A stretch of DNA of 47,634 nucleotides from Bacteroidales bacterium. Lineage in GTDB: Bacteria > Bacteroidota > Bacteroidia > Bacteroidales > UBA932. The translations under genes were made by a program, and so were the position numbers. Every line of letters begins with the position of its first letter. Position 1 is the first letter of the stretch. This document shows positions 16,394 to 24,565 of this stretch, piece by piece. The notes under the pieces are model-generated. The model was not told the DNA's origin and did not search any database. It saw only the letters and a list, made by a program, of their open reading frames with translations. Where the stretch lies: contig JAFTWQ010000039.1 of the NCBI GenBank assembly GCA_017465225.1, positions 1 through 47,634 on the forward strand, read 5' to 3'.

Positions 16394-16476
16394 AAAAGCA
16401 CGAAAAAGGCTGGATTTGTGCTTTTGAGACCATTTTTAGTTGTTAAAAGAACGAAAACGGGCATTTTTGTGCTTTT
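16394..16476. repeat. Twin hairpins, 51-base period, upstream of argD
   Basis: Unit 1: AAAAGCAC (16394-16401) pairs with GTGCTTTT (16418-16425). Unit 2: AAAAGAAC (16445-16452) with GTGCTTTT (16469-16476). Units start 51 bases apart and have similar A/T-rich loops. A possible argD promoter, TTG (16440-16442)-N19-CATTTTTG (16462-16469), overlaps unit 2. The stretch 16333-16499 holds no gene. Confidence 0.65.
16440..16469 (+). promoter_or_regulatory. Possible argD promoter (TTG-N19-CATTTTTG)
   Basis: One mismatch from TAnnTTTG in the -7 box, with a correctly spaced TTG. It lies within the second hairpin unit, 30 bases before the argD ATG, so the hairpin could affect transcription start. Confidence 0.4.
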
Positions 16477-16499
16477 GATTAAGGGAAAGAGAGATTTTT

Positions 16500-17639
16500 A
16501 TGAATTTATTTGATGTTTACCCTTTATGGGATATTGAGCCGGTCAAGGGACTGGATACGACACTTTGGGATAAGGATGGGGTCGAGTATACCGACCTTTA
16601 TGGCGGACATGCCGTGATTTCGGTGGGACATTGCCATCCGCATTATGTGAAGATGCTTTCCGAACAGCTTTCAAAGCTGGGATTCTATTCTAATGCCGTG
16701 CAGAATTCACTGCAGAGGGATCTGGCCGCACGTCTGGGAAAGGTCAGCGGTTATGATGATTATGCGCTTTTTCTCTGCAACAGCGGCGCCGAGGCGAATG
16801 AAAATGCATTGAAGGTTGCGTCCTTCCATACCGGGAAAGCCAAGGTCCTTGCATTCCGTAAGGCATTCCACGGAAGGACTTCCGGTGCCGTTGCGGCGAC
16901 AGACAACCCGAAGATTCAGGCTCCGTTCAATGAAACCGCCAATATAGTTTTCGCTCCGCTCAACGATCTTGAAGCTGTTGAACGTGAACTTTCTTCAGGC
17001 GGATTCGCAGCGGTCATCATCGAGGGCATACAGGGAGTCGCCGGCATATATGAGCCGACAGGCGAATTCCTTCATGGGCTCCGTTCACTCTGCGACAGGT
17101 ATGGATGTGTCCTGATCCTTGACGAGATACAGTCAGGATATGGACGTACCGGCCGTTTCTTCGCGCATCAGCACCATGATGTACGAGCAGACATCATAAC
17201 AACAGCAAAGGGAATGGGCAACGGATTCCCTATCGGAGGAGTCCTGATCAGCCCTTCGATTAAGGCATCATACGGCATGCTCGGAACCACATTCGGCGGC
17301 AACCATCTCGCATGCACCGCTGCCATTGCAGTTCTGGACATCATTGAAAATGAACGCCTTATAGAGAACGCCGCCAAAATCGGCGAATACTTCAGGACCG
17401 CATTGGAGGGAGACAAGGCGATCAAGGAATATCGCGGCAAGGGTCTGATGATCGGTCTCGAGCTTAACGAGGAATATATCGGTCTGCGCAACCGTCTTCT
17501 GTTCGAAAAACACTTCTTCACTGGAGCGGCCGGTGCCGGCGTGATCCGCCTCCTTCCATCACTAACCATATCACAGGCGACCGCCGGATCATTCGTCACC
17601 GCCTGGAAAGAACTCACCGACCTGTCACCCCGAGCTTGA
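16500..17639 (+). CDS. argD: Acylornithine aminotransferase
   Basis: 379-residue class III PLP aminotransferase that converts the acyl-glutamate semialdehyde to acyl-ornithine with glutamate as amino donor. SGAEAN (96-100 region), the cofactor Asp in VLILDEIQSGYGRTG (Asp208) and the PLP lysine in TTAKGMGNGFPIGG (Lys237) are all visible. The last residues DLSPRA and the stop codon are encoded by a short dispersed palindrome (17623-17659). The upstream region carries twin hairpins and copy B1. argF' follows after 22 bases. Confidence 0.93.
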   Translation: MNLFDVYPLWDIEPVKGLDTTLWDKDGVEYTDLYGGHAVISVGHCHPHYVKMLSEQLSKLGFYSNAVQNSLQRDLAARLGKVSGYDDYALFLCNSGAEANENALKVASFHTGKAKVLAFRKAFHGRTSGAVAATDNPKIQAPFNETANIVFAPLNDLEAVERELSSGGFAAVIIEGIQGVAGIYEPTGEFLHGLRSLCDRYGCVLILDEIQSGYGRTGRFFAHQHHDVRADIITTAKGMGNGFPIGGVLISPSIKASYGMLGTTFGGNHLACTAAIAVLDIIENERLIENAAKIGEYFRTALEGDKAIKEYRGKGLMIGLELNEEYIGLRNRLLFEKHFFTGAAGAGVIRLLPSLTISQATAGSFVTAWKELTDLSPRA

Positions 17640-17659
17640 CCAGGGGTCTAAAAATGACA
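17623..17659. repeat. Short palindromic repeat spanning argD stop codon
   Basis: TGTCA (17623-17627) and TGACA (17655-17659) bound a CCCC...GGGG palindrome. The argD TGA (17637-17639) lies in the middle. The segment ACCAGGGGTC is shared with the tdk leader hairpin. The style resembles small repeats of the GTCACCCCGAGC...GGGGTCT type that I recall from many genomes. Confidence 0.55.
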
Positions 17660-17661
17660 TT

Positions 17662-18627
17662 ATGAGACATTTCACATCGATAACCCAGCTTCCGGACCTC
17701 AAGCAGGCCCTTGAAGCAGCAAAATACGTAAAGGAGAATCCTTTTGCAGACCAGGAACTCGGCAGGAACAAGACCCTGCTGATGATTTTCTTCAACTCAA
17801 GCCTCCGCACAAGGTTAAGCACTCAGAAAGCGGCCTTGAATCTCGGCATGAACGTAATCGTGCTCGATGTAAATCAAGGAGCATGGAAACTGGAGACCGA
17901 ACATGGCGTGATCATGGACGGCGACAAGCCCGAGCATCTGCTTGAGGCGATTCCGGTAATGGGCAGCTACTGCGACATCATCGGCGTACGTGCATTTGCC
18001 GGTCTGCAGAACAGGGACCACGACTATAACGAGGTCATAATCAACCAGTTCATACAGCATTCGGGCAAACCGGTATTCAGCATGGAGGCTGCCACAAGGC
18101 ATCCCCTGCAGACCCTTGCCGACCTGCTCACAATCGAAGAGCACAAAAAGACGGAGAAGCCGAAGATCGTCATGACATGGGCTCCGCATCCGAAGGCATT
18201 GCCTCAGGCTGTTCCGAATTCATTCGCCGAGGGCATCAACATGACCGACTATGAATTCGTGATCACTCATCCTCGCGGATATGAGCTTGACCCTGCATTT
18301 GCCGGTCGCGCACGGATCGAGTATGACCAGCGCAAGGCCTTCGAGGGAGCGGATTTCATATATGCAAAGAACTGGTCTGCATACAGCGGGGAAAACTACG
18401 GAAAGATTCTCTGCACCGACCGTGACTGGACGGTTGACGCCGAAAAGATGGCCTTGACCAACAATGCATTCTTCATGCACTGTCTTCCGGTACGCCGCAA
18501 CATGATAGTGACGGACGAGGTCATCGAAAGCCCGCAGTCCCTCGTCATCCCTGAAGCCGCGAACCGTGTCGTTTCGGCGCAGACTATCCTGAAGGAAATT
18601 CTGCGTGGACTGCAATCCCCTGAATAA
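17662..18627 (+). CDS. argF': N-succinylornithine (acylornithine) carbamoyltransferase
   Basis: 321 residues of the transcarbamylase family. The carbamoyl-phosphate loop is SLRTRLST (47-54), and HCLPVRRN is the C-terminal active-site motif. It belongs to the acyl-ornithine branch, not the classic OTCase branch. Residue 90 is Pro (DGDKP). In the B. fragilis enzyme Pro90 goes with N-succinylornithine, while Glu at the equivalent site in Xanthomonas goes with N-acetylornithine (published structure and mutagenesis work, from memory). The product would be N-succinylcitrulline, deblocked later by ArgE. Intact, with no repeat inserted. Confidence 0.9.
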   Translation: MRHFTSITQLPDLKQALEAAKYVKENPFADQELGRNKTLLMIFFNSSLRTRLSTQKAALNLGMNVIVLDVNQGAWKLETEHGVIMDGDKPEHLLEAIPVMGSYCDIIGVRAFAGLQNRDHDYNEVIINQFIQHSGKPVFSMEAATRHPLQTLADLLTIEEHKKTEKPKIVMTWAPHPKALPQAVPNSFAEGINMTDYEFVITHPRGYELDPAFAGRARIEYDQRKAFEGADFIYAKNWSAYSGENYGKILCTDRDWTVDAEKMALTNNAFFMHCLPVRRNMIVTDEVIESPQSLVIPEAANRVVSAQTILKEILRGLQSPE

Positions 18628-18717
18628 CAACCGCTTACCACTACCCACGTGCCGTCATCGGGGAGCACGCAGATACATATAAGTCACTAACAATCAAACA
18701 GATACATTCCACGCCAA

Positions 18718-19581
18718 ATGATAAAGGTAATCAAGATAGGAGGAAACGTAGTCGACAATCCGGAGCTGCTGGGAAGGTTTGTCAGGGATTTCGCGGCGAT
18801 GCCGGGAATGAAGATCCTTGTGCATGGAGGAGGCGTCATGGCCAGCCAGATGCAGAAGGCCATGGGCATGGTTCCGCAGATGGTGGAAGGACGCAGGGTT
18901 ACGGATGAGGAGACCCTGAAGGTGGTGACCATGGTGTATGCGGGATGGTGCAGCAAGCATATCACTGCCCTGCTTCAGGCCAATGGTTGTAACGCCATAG
19001 GTCTGTGCGGTGCTGACGGGAATGCCATCAAGGCAAGGAAGAGGGCTCCGTTGTATGTGGAAAGCCTCGGGAAGGAGGTTGATTACGGATATGTGGGAGA
19101 TGTCAATGCAGAGTGCGTGAATGCCGGATTCATATATTCACTGCTTGAAAAGGGCATCGTACCGGTATTCAATGCGATAAACCATGATGGGGAAGGCAAC
19201 CTGCTGAATACCAATGCAGATACGATAGCATCGTCTGTAGCTATAGCCATGGCGAACTACAGATACCGATCGCCGAGAGAGGTCTGCAGCCGATGTGAGG
19301 AATGTACCCACTGCAGCGATGACGGCAGACTGACTCATGAGACCGAGCTCATCTATTGCTTTGAGAAGGACGGCGTGCTGTATGATAAGGATGATGACAG
19401 GAGCGTCATCGGCGAAATCACGCGCGGCAGGTTTGAGGATCTCAAGAAGGAAGGCATCGTTGCAGACGGAATGATTCCGAAGCTTACGAATTCATTCAAG
19501 GCGATTGACAGCGGAGTGGCAAGAGTTGTCGTCAAGCACGCAAGGAACCTGCTCAATGACATGGGTACGGTTTTGATATAA
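18718..19581 (+). CDS. argB: N-acylglutamate kinase
   Basis: 287 residues of the amino-acid kinase family. The N-terminus IKVIKIGGNVVDN has the Lys and Gly residues that bind phosphate, followed by ILVHGGGVMASQMQ for the acyl-glutamate carboxylate. It phosphorylates N-acetyl- or N-succinylglutamate; the succinyl form is expected from the argF' residue. Residues around CSRCEECTHCSDDG form an unusual Cys-rich loop (four Cys in 11 residues) that could bind metal. The 90 bases upstream contain only a weak CGTGC/GCACG hairpin (18648-18669) and no clear promoter. Confidence 0.92.
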   Translation: MIKVIKIGGNVVDNPELLGRFVRDFAAMPGMKILVHGGGVMASQMQKAMGMVPQMVEGRRVTDEETLKVVTMVYAGWCSKHITALLQANGCNAIGLCGADGNAIKARKRAPLYVESLGKEVDYGYVGDVNAECVNAGFIYSLLEKGIVPVFNAINHDGEGNLLNTNADTIASSVAIAMANYRYRSPREVCSRCEECTHCSDDGRLTHETELIYCFEKDGVLYDKDDDRSVIGEITRGRFEDLKKEGIVADGMIPKLTNSFKAIDSGVARVVVKHARNLLNDMGTVLI

Positions 19582-19589
19582 GTGATTTA

Positions 19590-19667
19590 GTCCGTAATTT
19601 TGCCTTTATTACGGACGGGACATACCCAAAGAGTGGTATTGTCCGTAAAAACATCAGATTTACGGAT
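19590..19667. repeat. Twin hairpins, 51-base period, upstream of argE
   Basis: Unit 1: GTCCGTAA (19590-19597) pairs with TTACGGAC (19609-19616). Unit 2: GTCCGTAA (19641-19648) with TTACGGAT (19660-19667). Unit starts are 51 bases apart, exactly the spacing of the argD pair although the stem sequences differ. The argE ATG (19666) lies at the edge of unit 2. Confidence 0.7.
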
Positions 19668-20895
19668 GGGAGACAGATTAAATATCGACAGGCTGACAGC
19701 AGATGCAGTGGAGCTGCTTAAGGGGATGATTGCCATACCGTCACCTTCATTCGAGGAGGAAACGGTATGCAGCTATCTATGTTCCTGGCTTGAGGCCAAG
19801 GGAATCGGGCATCAGCGAAAAGGTAACAACATTATCGCGGAGCATATGACGGATCCATCAAGTCCGACTCTTATGCTGTGCGCCCATATCGACACTGTAA
19901 GTCCCAGTCCGGAATACAGTTTCGACCCATATACACCTGATTACGAGAAAGCTGCGGAGGCTGTGAGCGACATCATCGGCAGGCAGACAGGTGCATCGGA
20001 GATTGTGGCCGGTCTCGGCAGCAACGACGACGGAGCCTCGGTTGTCGCCATGATAGCTGCATACAGGTACTTCTGGAATGTTTCCGGTGGTGCCGGTGGC
20101 TTGCAAAACCGTGCTACCCCCCTGGCCGCAGGGGGAGGGGCCCACGACGAAGGAGTGGGAGGGGTTGTTTTGCAAGCCACCGGCACCACCGGAAACGTTG
20201 AAAGTCCGAATATGATTCTGGTGCTTACGTGTGAGGAGGAGAGATCCGGGAAGAACGGGATGACGGGATTGTGGCCTGAGCTGGCCTCAAAGGTCGATTT
20301 CGCCATCGTCGGAGAGCCGACCGGCATGAAGGCGGCGACGTCCGAAAGAGGGCTGCTGGTCATAGATGCCGTAGCACATGGAATCAGCGGCCATGCCGCG
20401 AGAAACGAGGGCAGGAATGCATTGTACATCGCCCTGGAAGATATCGACAGGCTCCGCAATCATACATTCAGCAAAGTCTCTCCACGGATGGGCAAGGTCA
20501 ATCTGAATGTAACGCAGATCAATGCCGGAACGGCACATAATGTCATTCCGGACACATGCAGTTTCGTGATCGACATACGTCCGACAGAGCAGTACACCAA
20601 TGAGGAAATCCTCATGGAGCTGCAGGAGATCTGCGAAAGCGAGCTGAAGCCCCGCAATCTTGCAAACAGGTCAAGCGCCACTAAAGAAGGATCGTCACTC
20701 CTGAAGGCAGTTGAAAATATGGGCATAGAGACATTCTCGTCTCCGACTACATCCGACTGGATGAGAATCAGATGTGATGCGATAAAGATGGGACCTGGAG
20801 AGTCGTCACGTTCGCACAAGAAGGACGAGTTCGTTTTCGTCGAGGAAATAAGAAACGGTATAGAAACATATATTGAATTTATAAAGACAATATGA
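19666..20895 (+). CDS. argE: N-acylornithine/citrulline deacylase (M20) with in-frame insertion
   Basis: 409 residues from the ATG at 19666; a TTG at 19600 would begin inside the twin hairpins and is less likely. M20 metal-ligand motifs: AHIDTVSP (His74, Asp76), GSNDDGAS (Asp121) and TCEEERSG (Glu190/191). It removes the acyl group late in arginine synthesis, probably from N-succinylcitrulline here. Residues about 140-178 are encoded by a palindromic element. Removing 117 bases (39 codons) between near-identical AATGTT and AACGTT restores a smooth FWNVESPNMILVLTCEEE. Its stop overlaps the argH ATG by 4 bases. Confidence 0.88.
   Translation: MGDRLNIDRLTADAVELLKGMIAIPSPSFEEETVCSYLCSWLEAKGIGHQRKGNNIIAEHMTDPSSPTLMLCAHIDTVSPSPEYSFDPYTPDYEKAAEAVSDIIGRQTGASEIVAGLGSNDDGASVVAMIAAYRYFWNVSGGAGGLQNRATPLAAGGGAHDEGVGGVVLQATGTTGNVESPNMILVLTCEEERSGKNGMTGLWPELASKVDFAIVGEPTGMKAATSERGLLVIDAVAHGISGHAARNEGRNALYIALEDIDRLRNHTFSKVSPRMGKVNLNVTQINAGTAHNVIPDTCSFVIDIRPTEQYTNEEILMELQEICESELKPRNLANRSSATKEGSSLLKAVENMGIETFSSPTTSDWMRIRCDAIKMGPGESSRSHKKDEFVFVEEIRNGIETYIEFIKTI
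20080..20196. repeat. Palindromic element copy inside argE
   Basis: A perfect 30-bp inverted repeat (20080-20109 with 20167-20196) encloses a 57-base GC-rich core. The core shares AGGGGGAGGGGCCCAC and AGTGGGAGGGG with the inverted copies A1/A2 and the CTACCCCC...GGGGG stem. The arms are not found at the other copies. The element is translated as GGAGGLQN...LQATGTTGN. Confidence 0.88.
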
Positions 20896-22220
20896 GTACA
20901 TTATGGAGTAAAGGAACACAGGCCACGGATCTTGTAGAGGATTTCACAGTAGGAAACGACCGCATACTGGACATGCGTCTCGCAAAATATGATGTGATAG
21001 GTTCAAAGGCACATATCAGGATGCTGGAATCGATCGGTCTTCTGACAGCTGAAGAGCTGGAGACTCTGACAGATGCGCTGGATCAGATACTTGGAGAGAT
21101 CAATGCAGGGGAATTCGTGCTTGAAGATGACGTGGAAGACATCCACTCTCAGGTGGAGCTCCTGCTGACCCGACGTCTTGGGGACATCGGCAAGAAGATC
21201 CATTCGGGACGTTCACGCAATGACCAGGTACTTGTGGATGTGAAGCTCTTCCTCAAGGACGAGGTCATCACTTTAAGAGATGAGGTTCTTGCCTTGTTCT
21301 ACACCCTCCAGACCCTCAGCGAAAAGCATAAGGATACTCTTATGCCTGGATACACTCATGGCCAGGTTGCGATGCCGTCTTCATTCGGACTGTGGTTCGG
21401 AGCATATGCAGAGGCACTCGCTGACGACATGTACATGCTCAAAGGGGCATTCCATGTCACCGACCAGAATCCTCTCGGATCCGCTGCCGGCTACGGAAGT
21501 TCATTCCCGCTTGACCGCCAGATGACGACTGAACTTCTGGACTTCGGAAGCCTTGACTATAATGTGGTTGCCGCACAGCTCAGCAGAGGCAAGTCAGAAC
21601 GTGCCGTCGCCTCGGCTATGGGAGCCATTGCGCTCACCCTCAACAAGTTCGCAGCTGACTGCTGCATGTACATGAGTCCGAATTACGGTTTCATTAAGTT
21701 CCCTGACGAACTTACTACCGGCTCCAGCATCATGCCTCACAAGAAGAACCCTGACGTATGGGAGATCATGAGGGGAAACTGCAACAGGATAATGGCCACG
21801 GAAAGCCAGATCAGCATGCTCTGCAGCAACATGCCGCATGGATATCACCGCGAATTCCAGCTTCTGAAGGACATCCTCTTCCCTGCCCTGGAACTCATGC
21901 ACAAGTGCCTCTGTATGGCAGATTACATGCTTCAGCACATCATGATCAATGAGAGTATTCTTGACGCCTCGATCTATGACTATCTGTTCACTGTAGAAGA
22001 AGTGAACAGGCGTACACTTGAGGGGATGCCGTTCAGAGACGCCTACAGGTCGGTCGGCATCGAGGTAAACGAAGGAAGATTCTCATATCAGGGAGCACCG
22101 GGAAAGACAAACGGCCAGCTTACGCCGGCCGATCTGAAGCATACTTCCCTTGGCAGTCTCGGCAATCTCTGCACTAAAGAGATCCGCACCAAGATGGAGT
22201 CTGCCGCTGCATTTATCTGA
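20892..22220 (+). CDS. argH: Argininosuccinate lyase
   Basis: 442 residues of the fumarase/aspartase superfamily. The signature GSSIMPHKKNPD carries the catalytic Ser loop, and HSGRSRNDQV is the N-terminal substrate motif. It splits argininosuccinate into arginine and fumarate, the last step of the cluster. The ATG overlaps the argE stop (ATGA), which indicates coupled translation. The 3' end overlaps the convergent SGNH hydrolase gene by 8 bases. Confidence 0.95.
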   Translation: MSTLWSKGTQATDLVEDFTVGNDRILDMRLAKYDVIGSKAHIRMLESIGLLTAEELETLTDALDQILGEINAGEFVLEDDVEDIHSQVELLLTRRLGDIGKKIHSGRSRNDQVLVDVKLFLKDEVITLRDEVLALFYTLQTLSEKHKDTLMPGYTHGQVAMPSSFGLWFGAYAEALADDMYMLKGAFHVTDQNPLGSAAGYGSSFPLDRQMTTELLDFGSLDYNVVAAQLSRGKSERAVASAMGAIALTLNKFAADCCMYMSPNYGFIKFPDELTTGSSIMPHKKNPDVWEIMRGNCNRIMATESQISMLCSNMPHGYHREFQLLKDILFPALELMHKCLCMADYMLQHIMINESILDASIYDYLFTVEEVNRRTLEGMPFRDAYRSVGIEVNEGRFSYQGAPGKTNGQLTPADLKHTSLGSLGNLCTKEIRTKMESAAAFI

Positions 22221-23304
22221 TCCCATATTTGCGAAGGATCTTCAGGATCTTCGGTGATATGCTCTCCAGCATATATGTAAATCCGAGATCCGTAGGGTGA
22301 GACCCGTCTGATGTCGCTATATGCTCATCTCCGAGAAAGTCGTCCGAAGGTATGAAATAGATATGCTTGTCTTTCTTCATCCTTTCACGGACGGCTTTTT
22401 CTGCCGCCGCCTGCTTCTCGGCCTCAAAGTCTTCCCTCCATGTATCGAAATTGCGGCTTTCGCGACGCTCTGTCTGCATGAAGATGAGCGGAACATCAGG
22501 ATGAGCCTCACGGATCATGTCCACGAAACGGTTGAAATTCTCATTTATGATCTCGGCTGAAGGATTGGAAAACGCATCAAATATGAACGCATCAACATCT
22601 TCTATGTCAGCGAGATACCTTGCATATTCCTCCTGCAGCTTTGACTTGCCGCTGAAGCCGAGGTTGAAGCAATAGAATCCGTTATCCCTTCCGAACCTGG
22701 CCGCATAGCTCATTCCGGGACGTGATGCAGCCAGACCATGTGTGACGCTGGATCCCTTGACCACTATACGATACTTGAAAGGATTCTCCAGAGGCTCCAT
22801 ATACGAGCCTTCCTCCACTCCGATGAAAAGCGAGTCAAGCCTGTCATACAGAGGCAGATAGAGAAGACATTCCTTTCTGCCGGGAGCCATATCCTTGACT
22901 ATCGTCCCGGAATGCATGGCATACTCCGGTCCCTTGTCCATCTTTGGCCTTCCGACTCCGGCGAAGACCCACTCCCCATCCTGCCTTATATACAGATCAA
23001 GTCCCTTCTGGGCTATGGCCGTCATATTCTCGCTCGCATTCTTCGGCGAAGTCTGCCACTTTGCCTTGATGAAAGGACTGTCGGTGGCAAACAGCACCGC
23101 AAGTCCTGTCGAATGGCAGGCATATTCATCTATCACCTTATCATTGAACCTGTAGGCCGATGTATCGATCCTGGTGAAATCCTTTGACGTCGGTATCGCC
23201 TTGCCGATGACATTGAGGTCTGCGGCATTGTGGTAACGGGTCTGCTGCGCACTCAATGAATGGCACATGAGTACGGCAATGGCAACAGAAAGTATCTTCT
23301 TCAT
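22213..23304 (-). CDS. Secreted SGNH-type hydrolase
   Basis: 363 residues: signal peptide (1-19, HSLSAQ), an N-terminal beta-rich domain of the SGNH_hydro_N type (about 20-170) and a catalytic domain. The serine lies in VVKGSSVTHG (Ser185), followed by the Gly block GFSGKSKLQ, Asn247 in FDAFSNPS, and the Asp/His pair in SDGSHPTDLGF (Asp333, His336). Such enzymes are periplasmic or outer-membrane-facing esterases, often acting on acylated polysaccharides; no substrate can be read from sequence. A minus-strand TATCTTTG box lies upstream, divergent from the CE1-type esterase, so the two may serve the same glycan. Confidence 0.82.
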   Translation of the reverse strand: MKKILSVAIAVLMCHSLSAQQTRYHNAADLNVIGKAIPTSKDFTRIDTSAYRFNDKVIDEYACHSTGLAVLFATDSPFIKAKWQTSPKNASENMTAIAQKGLDLYIRQDGEWVFAGVGRPKMDKGPEYAMHSGTIVKDMAPGRKECLLYLPLYDRLDSLFIGVEEGSYMEPLENPFKYRIVVKGSSVTHGLAASRPGMSYAARFGRDNGFYCFNLGFSGKSKLQEEYARYLADIEDVDAFIFDAFSNPSAEIINENFNRFVDMIREAHPDVPLIFMQTERRESRNFDTWREDFEAEKQAAAEKAVRERMKKDKHIYFIPSDDFLGDEHIATSDGSHPTDLGFTYMLESISPKILKILRKYGIR

Positions 23305-23325
23305 AAACTATGCGTTTGAGTAGGG

Positions 23326-23333
23326 CAAAGATA
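23326..23333 (-). promoter_or_regulatory. -7 box of SGNH hydrolase gene (TATCTTTG)
   Basis: Minus-strand TATCTTTG matches TAnnTTTG, 21 bases before the start codon. No clear -33 TTG. Confidence 0.45.
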
Positions 23334-23354
23334 AGAAAGATCAATTATTATTTC

Positions 23355-23362
23355 TATTTTTG
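23355..23362 (+). promoter_or_regulatory. -7 box of CE1-type esterase gene (TATTTTTG)
   Basis: Plus-strand TATTTTTG matches TAnnTTTG, 35 bases before the ATG at 23398. It forms a divergent pair with the box at 23326-23333. Confidence 0.5.
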
Positions 23363-23397
23363 TAATCATTCAGAAATAATCTTTAACCATATACACT

Positions 23398-24552
23398 ATG
23401 AAACATCTGACATCTTTCTTCATCTCACTGCTGATCGCGACATGTTCATTTGCACAGCAGGCACTCTGGAGCGGTTCACAGATCATATCTCCGGAAATCA
23501 ATCAGGACAACAGCGTGACGTTCCGTCTTCATGCCCCAAAGGCTGTAAAGGTACTGGTGACCGGAGACTTCACAGAAGCCGGATATGCCGAACTCGTTGA
23601 AAAAGACGGCATATGGACATACACGACAGCACCGTTAAGTCCTGAACTTTACAGCTATTCATTCGTTGTGGACGGTCTGACAGTAAGGGATCCGTCAAAT
23701 GTGTATATGATCCGCGATGTCGCAAGCGTCACGAATGTATTCATCGTCGGTGGCGGCCGCGCAGATCTCTATAAAGTCAACGATGTCCCTCATGGAAGCG
23801 TGTCAAAGGTCTGGTATCATAGCCCGACACTTGGCATGAACCGTAGAATGACTGTCTATACTCCTGCCGGCTATGAGCAGAACCGCAGGCAGAAATATCC
23901 GGTATTCTATCTGCTTCACGGTGCAGGAGGAGATGAGGAGGCATGGATGGATCTTGGAAGGACATCGCAGATCCTCGACAACCTTATCGCCCAGGGCAAG
24001 GCAGAGCCGATGATCGTGGTGATGACAAACGGCAATGCCGGAGAATCAGCAGCACCGGGACAATGTCCGGATGGTTTCGAGCGCATACCGGGATTCCAGC
24101 AACGTGGCATGATGGAAGGTTCGTTTGAGATGCACTTTCCTGACGTTGTGAAATACATCGAAAGTAATTACCGTGTGTTCAAGGACAAGAAGCATAGAGC
24201 GATTGCAGGCCTCTCGATGGGAGGTTTCCATTCTATGCACATATCGAAATACTACCCTGACATGTTCGACTATGTCGGCCTCTTTTCAGCAGCTGCAAGA
24301 TTCCACGAGAACTCTGACTGCCCTGTATACATGAACGAAAAGGCGCAGATAGACGCCCAGTTTGCAAAGAAGCCTGCATTATACTGGATAGCCATCGGAA
24401 ATACCGACTTCCTTTATCAGGAGAATGTAAAGTTCCGCAACTATCTGGACGAAAAAGGATACAAGTATGAATATGTTGAATCCGAAGGGGGCCACATATG
24501 GAAAAACTGGAGGATCTATCTTACTGAATTCGTACCGAAGCTGTTCAGGTAG
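23398..24552 (+). CDS. Secreted CE1-type esterase with E-set domain
   Basis: 384 residues: signal peptide (1-19), an E-set/CBM48-like beta-sandwich (about 35-115; VTFRLHAPKAVKVLVTGDF) and an alpha/beta-hydrolase esterase-D/CE1 domain (about 140-384). HGAGGDEEAW holds the oxyanion loop, GLSMGG the nucleophile Ser273, NTDFLY a likely Asp337 and GGHIWKNWR His366. This arrangement matches feruloyl or acetyl-xylan esterases that trim plant-polysaccharide side chains; the sequence cannot tell which. Export is predicted. The divergent neighbour is another esterase-type hydrolase. The stop codon lies in a small GTTCAG/CTGAAC hairpin. Confidence 0.87.
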   Translation: MKHLTSFFISLLIATCSFAQQALWSGSQIISPEINQDNSVTFRLHAPKAVKVLVTGDFTEAGYAELVEKDGIWTYTTAPLSPELYSYSFVVDGLTVRDPSNVYMIRDVASVTNVFIVGGGRADLYKVNDVPHGSVSKVWYHSPTLGMNRRMTVYTPAGYEQNRRQKYPVFYLLHGAGGDEEAWMDLGRTSQILDNLIAQGKAEPMIVVMTNGNAGESAAPGQCPDGFERIPGFQQRGMMEGSFEMHFPDVVKYIESNYRVFKDKKHRAIAGLSMGGFHSMHISKYYPDMFDYVGLFSAAARFHENSDCPVYMNEKAQIDAQFAKKPALYWIAIGNTDFLYQENVKFRNYLDEKGYKYEYVESEGGHIWKNWRIYLTEFVPKLFR

Positions 24553-24565
24553 TCTGAACTGATAC

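Noticed and set aside
19600-19665. TTG start giving argE 22 extra residues
   Set aside because: The extension is encoded by the twin hairpins and is not similar to M20 N-termini; the ATG at 19666 begins where homology-like sequence begins.
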